Positions 62,884 to 64,000 of a stretch of DNA of 64,000 bases are shown here, one piece after another. The first letter of the stretch is position 1. The number at the start of each line of letters is the position of its first letter. The stretch is from Treponema sp. (GTDB lineage: Bacteria; Spirochaetota; Spirochaetia; Treponematales; Breznakiellaceae): positions 1 to 64,000 of the forward strand of contig WQSN01000006.1 in the NCBI GenBank assembly GCA_009787835.1, read 5' to 3'. The position numbers were made by a program, and so were the translations under genes. The notes beneath the pieces were generated by a model. It saw nothing but the letters and a program-made list of their open reading frames with translations. It searched no databases and was not told where the DNA came from.

Positions 62884-63603
62884 CTACGCGCCAGCGTTTA
62901 AGCGGTAGCCCATGCCGTGAACTGTTTCAATATATACCGGATTTACAGGATCATCTTCCATTTTCCTGCGCAGCCGCTGGATATAAACGGCTACAGTGGT
63001 AAGATCGCCGAAAGTATTTTTCCAGACGCCGTTATAAATGGTTTCCACATCCATTGGTTTACCGGGGTGTTCTGTGAGCCAGGCAAGACAGCCGTACTCC
63101 CTGGCTGACAGGGGAATCCTCTTTCCGTTTTTTTTAAGAATGCATGAATCATAATCCAAAACAAACGGACCGAACCTGAAAAACTCTTCCGCGCTTTTTT
63201 CCATGGTCTGTAAACCGGCGTATGCCGTGGCGTTTAACGTATTGACGCGGCGAAATACCGCCCTGACGCGTGCGACAAGAACTTTGGGAGAAAATGGTTT
63301 TGTTATGTATTCATCTGCGCCAATCCCAAGGCCGCTTATCTGGTCCTCATCGCTGTCCCGCGCGGAAACTATCAGTACGGGAACGTCATTTTTTTTCCTG
63401 AAACCCTGTAAAAATTCAAAACCGTCCATGCCGGGCAGATTTATATCCAGAATGACAAGTTCAGGTTTCCATCCTTCAATGACTGAAAAACCTTCTTCCG
63501 CGCTCTGTACGGCGCGCGCCTCGAAACCTTCCCTGGTCAGGTAAAGAGTAACCAGGGCGGAAAGCTCTTTTACGTCTTCTATGATTAAAATTTTCCCCTG
63601 CAT
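62884..63603 (-). CDS. OmpR/PhoB-family response regulator
   Basis: A 239-residue regulator from ATG 63603: receiver domain with acidic pocket ILIIEDVKE and the phospho-acceptor Asp in LVILDINLPGMDG, then a winged helix (LSAREYGCLAWLTEHPGK; TTVAVYIQRLRRKMEDD). A longer frame from 63660 adds a hydrophobic stretch with no support; the promoter TATAAT lies 6 nt before 63603. The promoter carries a GTAAAAT-TAT-ATTTTAC dyad (63605-63621). It likely binds the TTAAT boxes at 57815 and 63654. Confidence 0.93.
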   Translation of the reverse strand: MQGKILIIEDVKELSALVTLYLTREGFEARAVQSAEEGFSVIEGWKPELVILDINLPGMDGFEFLQGFRKKNDVPVLIVSARDSDEDQISGLGIGADEYITKPFSPKVLVARVRAVFRRVNTLNATAYAGLQTMEKSAEEFFRFGPFVLDYDSCILKKNGKRIPLSAREYGCLAWLTEHPGKPMDVETIYNGVWKNTFGDLTTVAVYIQRLRRKMEDDPVNPVYIETVHGMGYRLNAGA

Positions 63604-63604
63604 G

Positions 63605-63638
63605 GTAAAATTATATTTTACAGTTATTTTTGCCGCAA
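63605..63638 (-). promoter_or_regulatory. response-regulator promoter with operator-like dyad, leaderless geometry
   Basis: On the minus strand: TTGCGG (63638-63633), 17-bp spacer, TATAAT (63615-63610), 6 nt, ATG at 63603. The perfect dyad GTAAAAT / ATTTTAC (63605-63611 and 63615-63621) covers the -10 and the region before the start. Confidence 0.55.
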
Positions 63639-63653
63639 CAAAAAAAATCAAAA

Positions 63654-63696
63654 ATAACAAAAAATTATATTTTATTAATCTCCTGTTAATGGCATT
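63654..63696 (+). promoter_or_regulatory. TTAAT-N6-TTAAT regulator box upstream of the adaptor gene
   Basis: The same 18-nt ATAACAAAAAATTATATT (63654-63671) and TTAAT half-sites (63675-63679, 63686-63690) 11 bp apart as at 57815-57857. A -10-like TATCAT (63713-63718) lies 38 bp from the first half-site, the same distance as in the other copy. Confidence 0.6.
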
Positions 63697-63740
63697 TCAC
63701 TTCCGCTGTCATTATCATGTAAAATCCAGGGAGTATATTT

Positions 63741-64000
63741 ATGAAGAAAATCAGCAAAAAGAACAGGATATGGATTATTATACCTGCCGCGCTGGCCATA
63801 ATTTTTGTGTGTCTGGCGTTTTTAAACGCGGCCTCAGGCGGCAAGGCGGCGGCTGTAAGCTGTATTGAGTTATATCCTTCAGATCTAATCAACAGCATCA
63901 GCATAAAGGGAATAGTGGAAAGCGCTGAAAAAAACAATGTCTATTCCAGCCTTGGCCATCCGGTTAAAAAATTAAATGTTGAGGTTGGCGACTGGGTAGC
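63741..64000 (+). CDS. efflux adaptor (membrane-fusion) protein, 5' part only
   Basis: At least 86 residues are present before the window ends; the frame is open to 64000. After a basic start there is one membrane helix (about residues 10-27, IIIPAALAIIFVCLAFL), then the segment SISIKGIVESAEKNNVYSS and LNVEVGDWV, which fits the first beta-barrel/lipoyl region of HlyD/MacA-type adaptors. A CAGGGAG ribosome-binding site precedes the ATG. It is divergent from the response regulator and shares the TTAAT box with the ABC exporter. An ABC ATPase/permease pair would be expected downstream, beyond the window. Confidence 0.7.
   Translation, partial: MKKISKKNRIWIIIPAALAIIFVCLAFLNAASGGKAAAVSCIELYPSDLINSISIKGIVESAEKNNVYSSLGHPVKKLNVEVGDWV

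Overview
The window reads as a stretch of chromosome from a treponeme-like spirochaete (order Spirochaetales). The main clues are a P83/100-family protein, a large TPR membrane protein that looks like the periplasmic flagellar collar protein FlcA, a murG-cvpA-holB-AtoS/AtoC-type run that I remember from Treponema, several spirochaete-type lipoproteins, and a biotin ligase without a DNA-binding domain. There are no rRNA or tRNA genes, CRISPR arrays or intact insertion sequences. Genes are tightly packed, with many 1-14 bp overlaps and several convergent pairs whose stop codons overlap. Species cannot be assigned from sequence alone.

Layout. 1-3523: right end of a fatty-acid or polyene-type cluster (LPLAT acyltransferase, ketosynthase, ketosynthase-like protein). 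3625-8544: an Fe-S aldo/keto reductase, an SDR-like protein, and a two-gene unit pairing an NYN-LOTUS protein with an orphan Helicase_C_3-like protein. 8663-12296: an AT-rich MurE-like ligase, a DUF2156 protein and an AI-2E-family permease. 12297-14786: a probable small RNA, a Fic gene behind a triple-repeat promoter, and a glycogen-binding-domain protein. 14787-20448: FlcA, Dus, TatD. 20725-26031: a lipoprotein/outer-membrane pair, then rhomboid, Ddl and Ogt. 26053-36062: two membrane proteins divergent from a MoxR-DUF58-transglutaminase-propeller operon, followed by an MFS transporter. 36116-38458: LUD protein, HicBA, Hsp20 and a decayed AT-rich stretch with a protease remnant. 38459-43580: BirA, a propeller-HEAT protein, VapBC-type module, P83/100. 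43624-49220 (minus strand): NifU/NifS, a zincin-like protein, RsmE, a CHASE2-cyclase-like protein. 49375-56036: lipoprotein, MurG, CvpA, HolB, and an NtrB/NtrC-type pair. 56101-64000: DUF2147 protein, GalM, a heterodimeric ABC exporter, an OmpR-type two-component system, and the start of an efflux adaptor.

The most interesting signals are not genes. (1) At least eleven first-in-operon genes have a -10 hexamer ending only 6-7 nt before the start codon and no Shine-Dalgarno, which predicts leaderless mRNAs; several also have a good -35 at 16-17 bp. (2) A predicted intergenic transcript (about 12448-12589) ends in a terminator whose loop carries the 16S rRNA 3'-tail (anti-Shine-Dalgarno) sequence. 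(3) A 43-bp element with two TTAAT half-sites 11 bp apart lies upstream of both the ABC exporter and the adaptor gene, on either side of the genes for an OmpR-family regulator and its kinase, and so defines a candidate regulon. (4) The fic promoter sits inside three 41-bp repeats.

Function names come from motifs read by eye and from memory of protein families; no database search was run.
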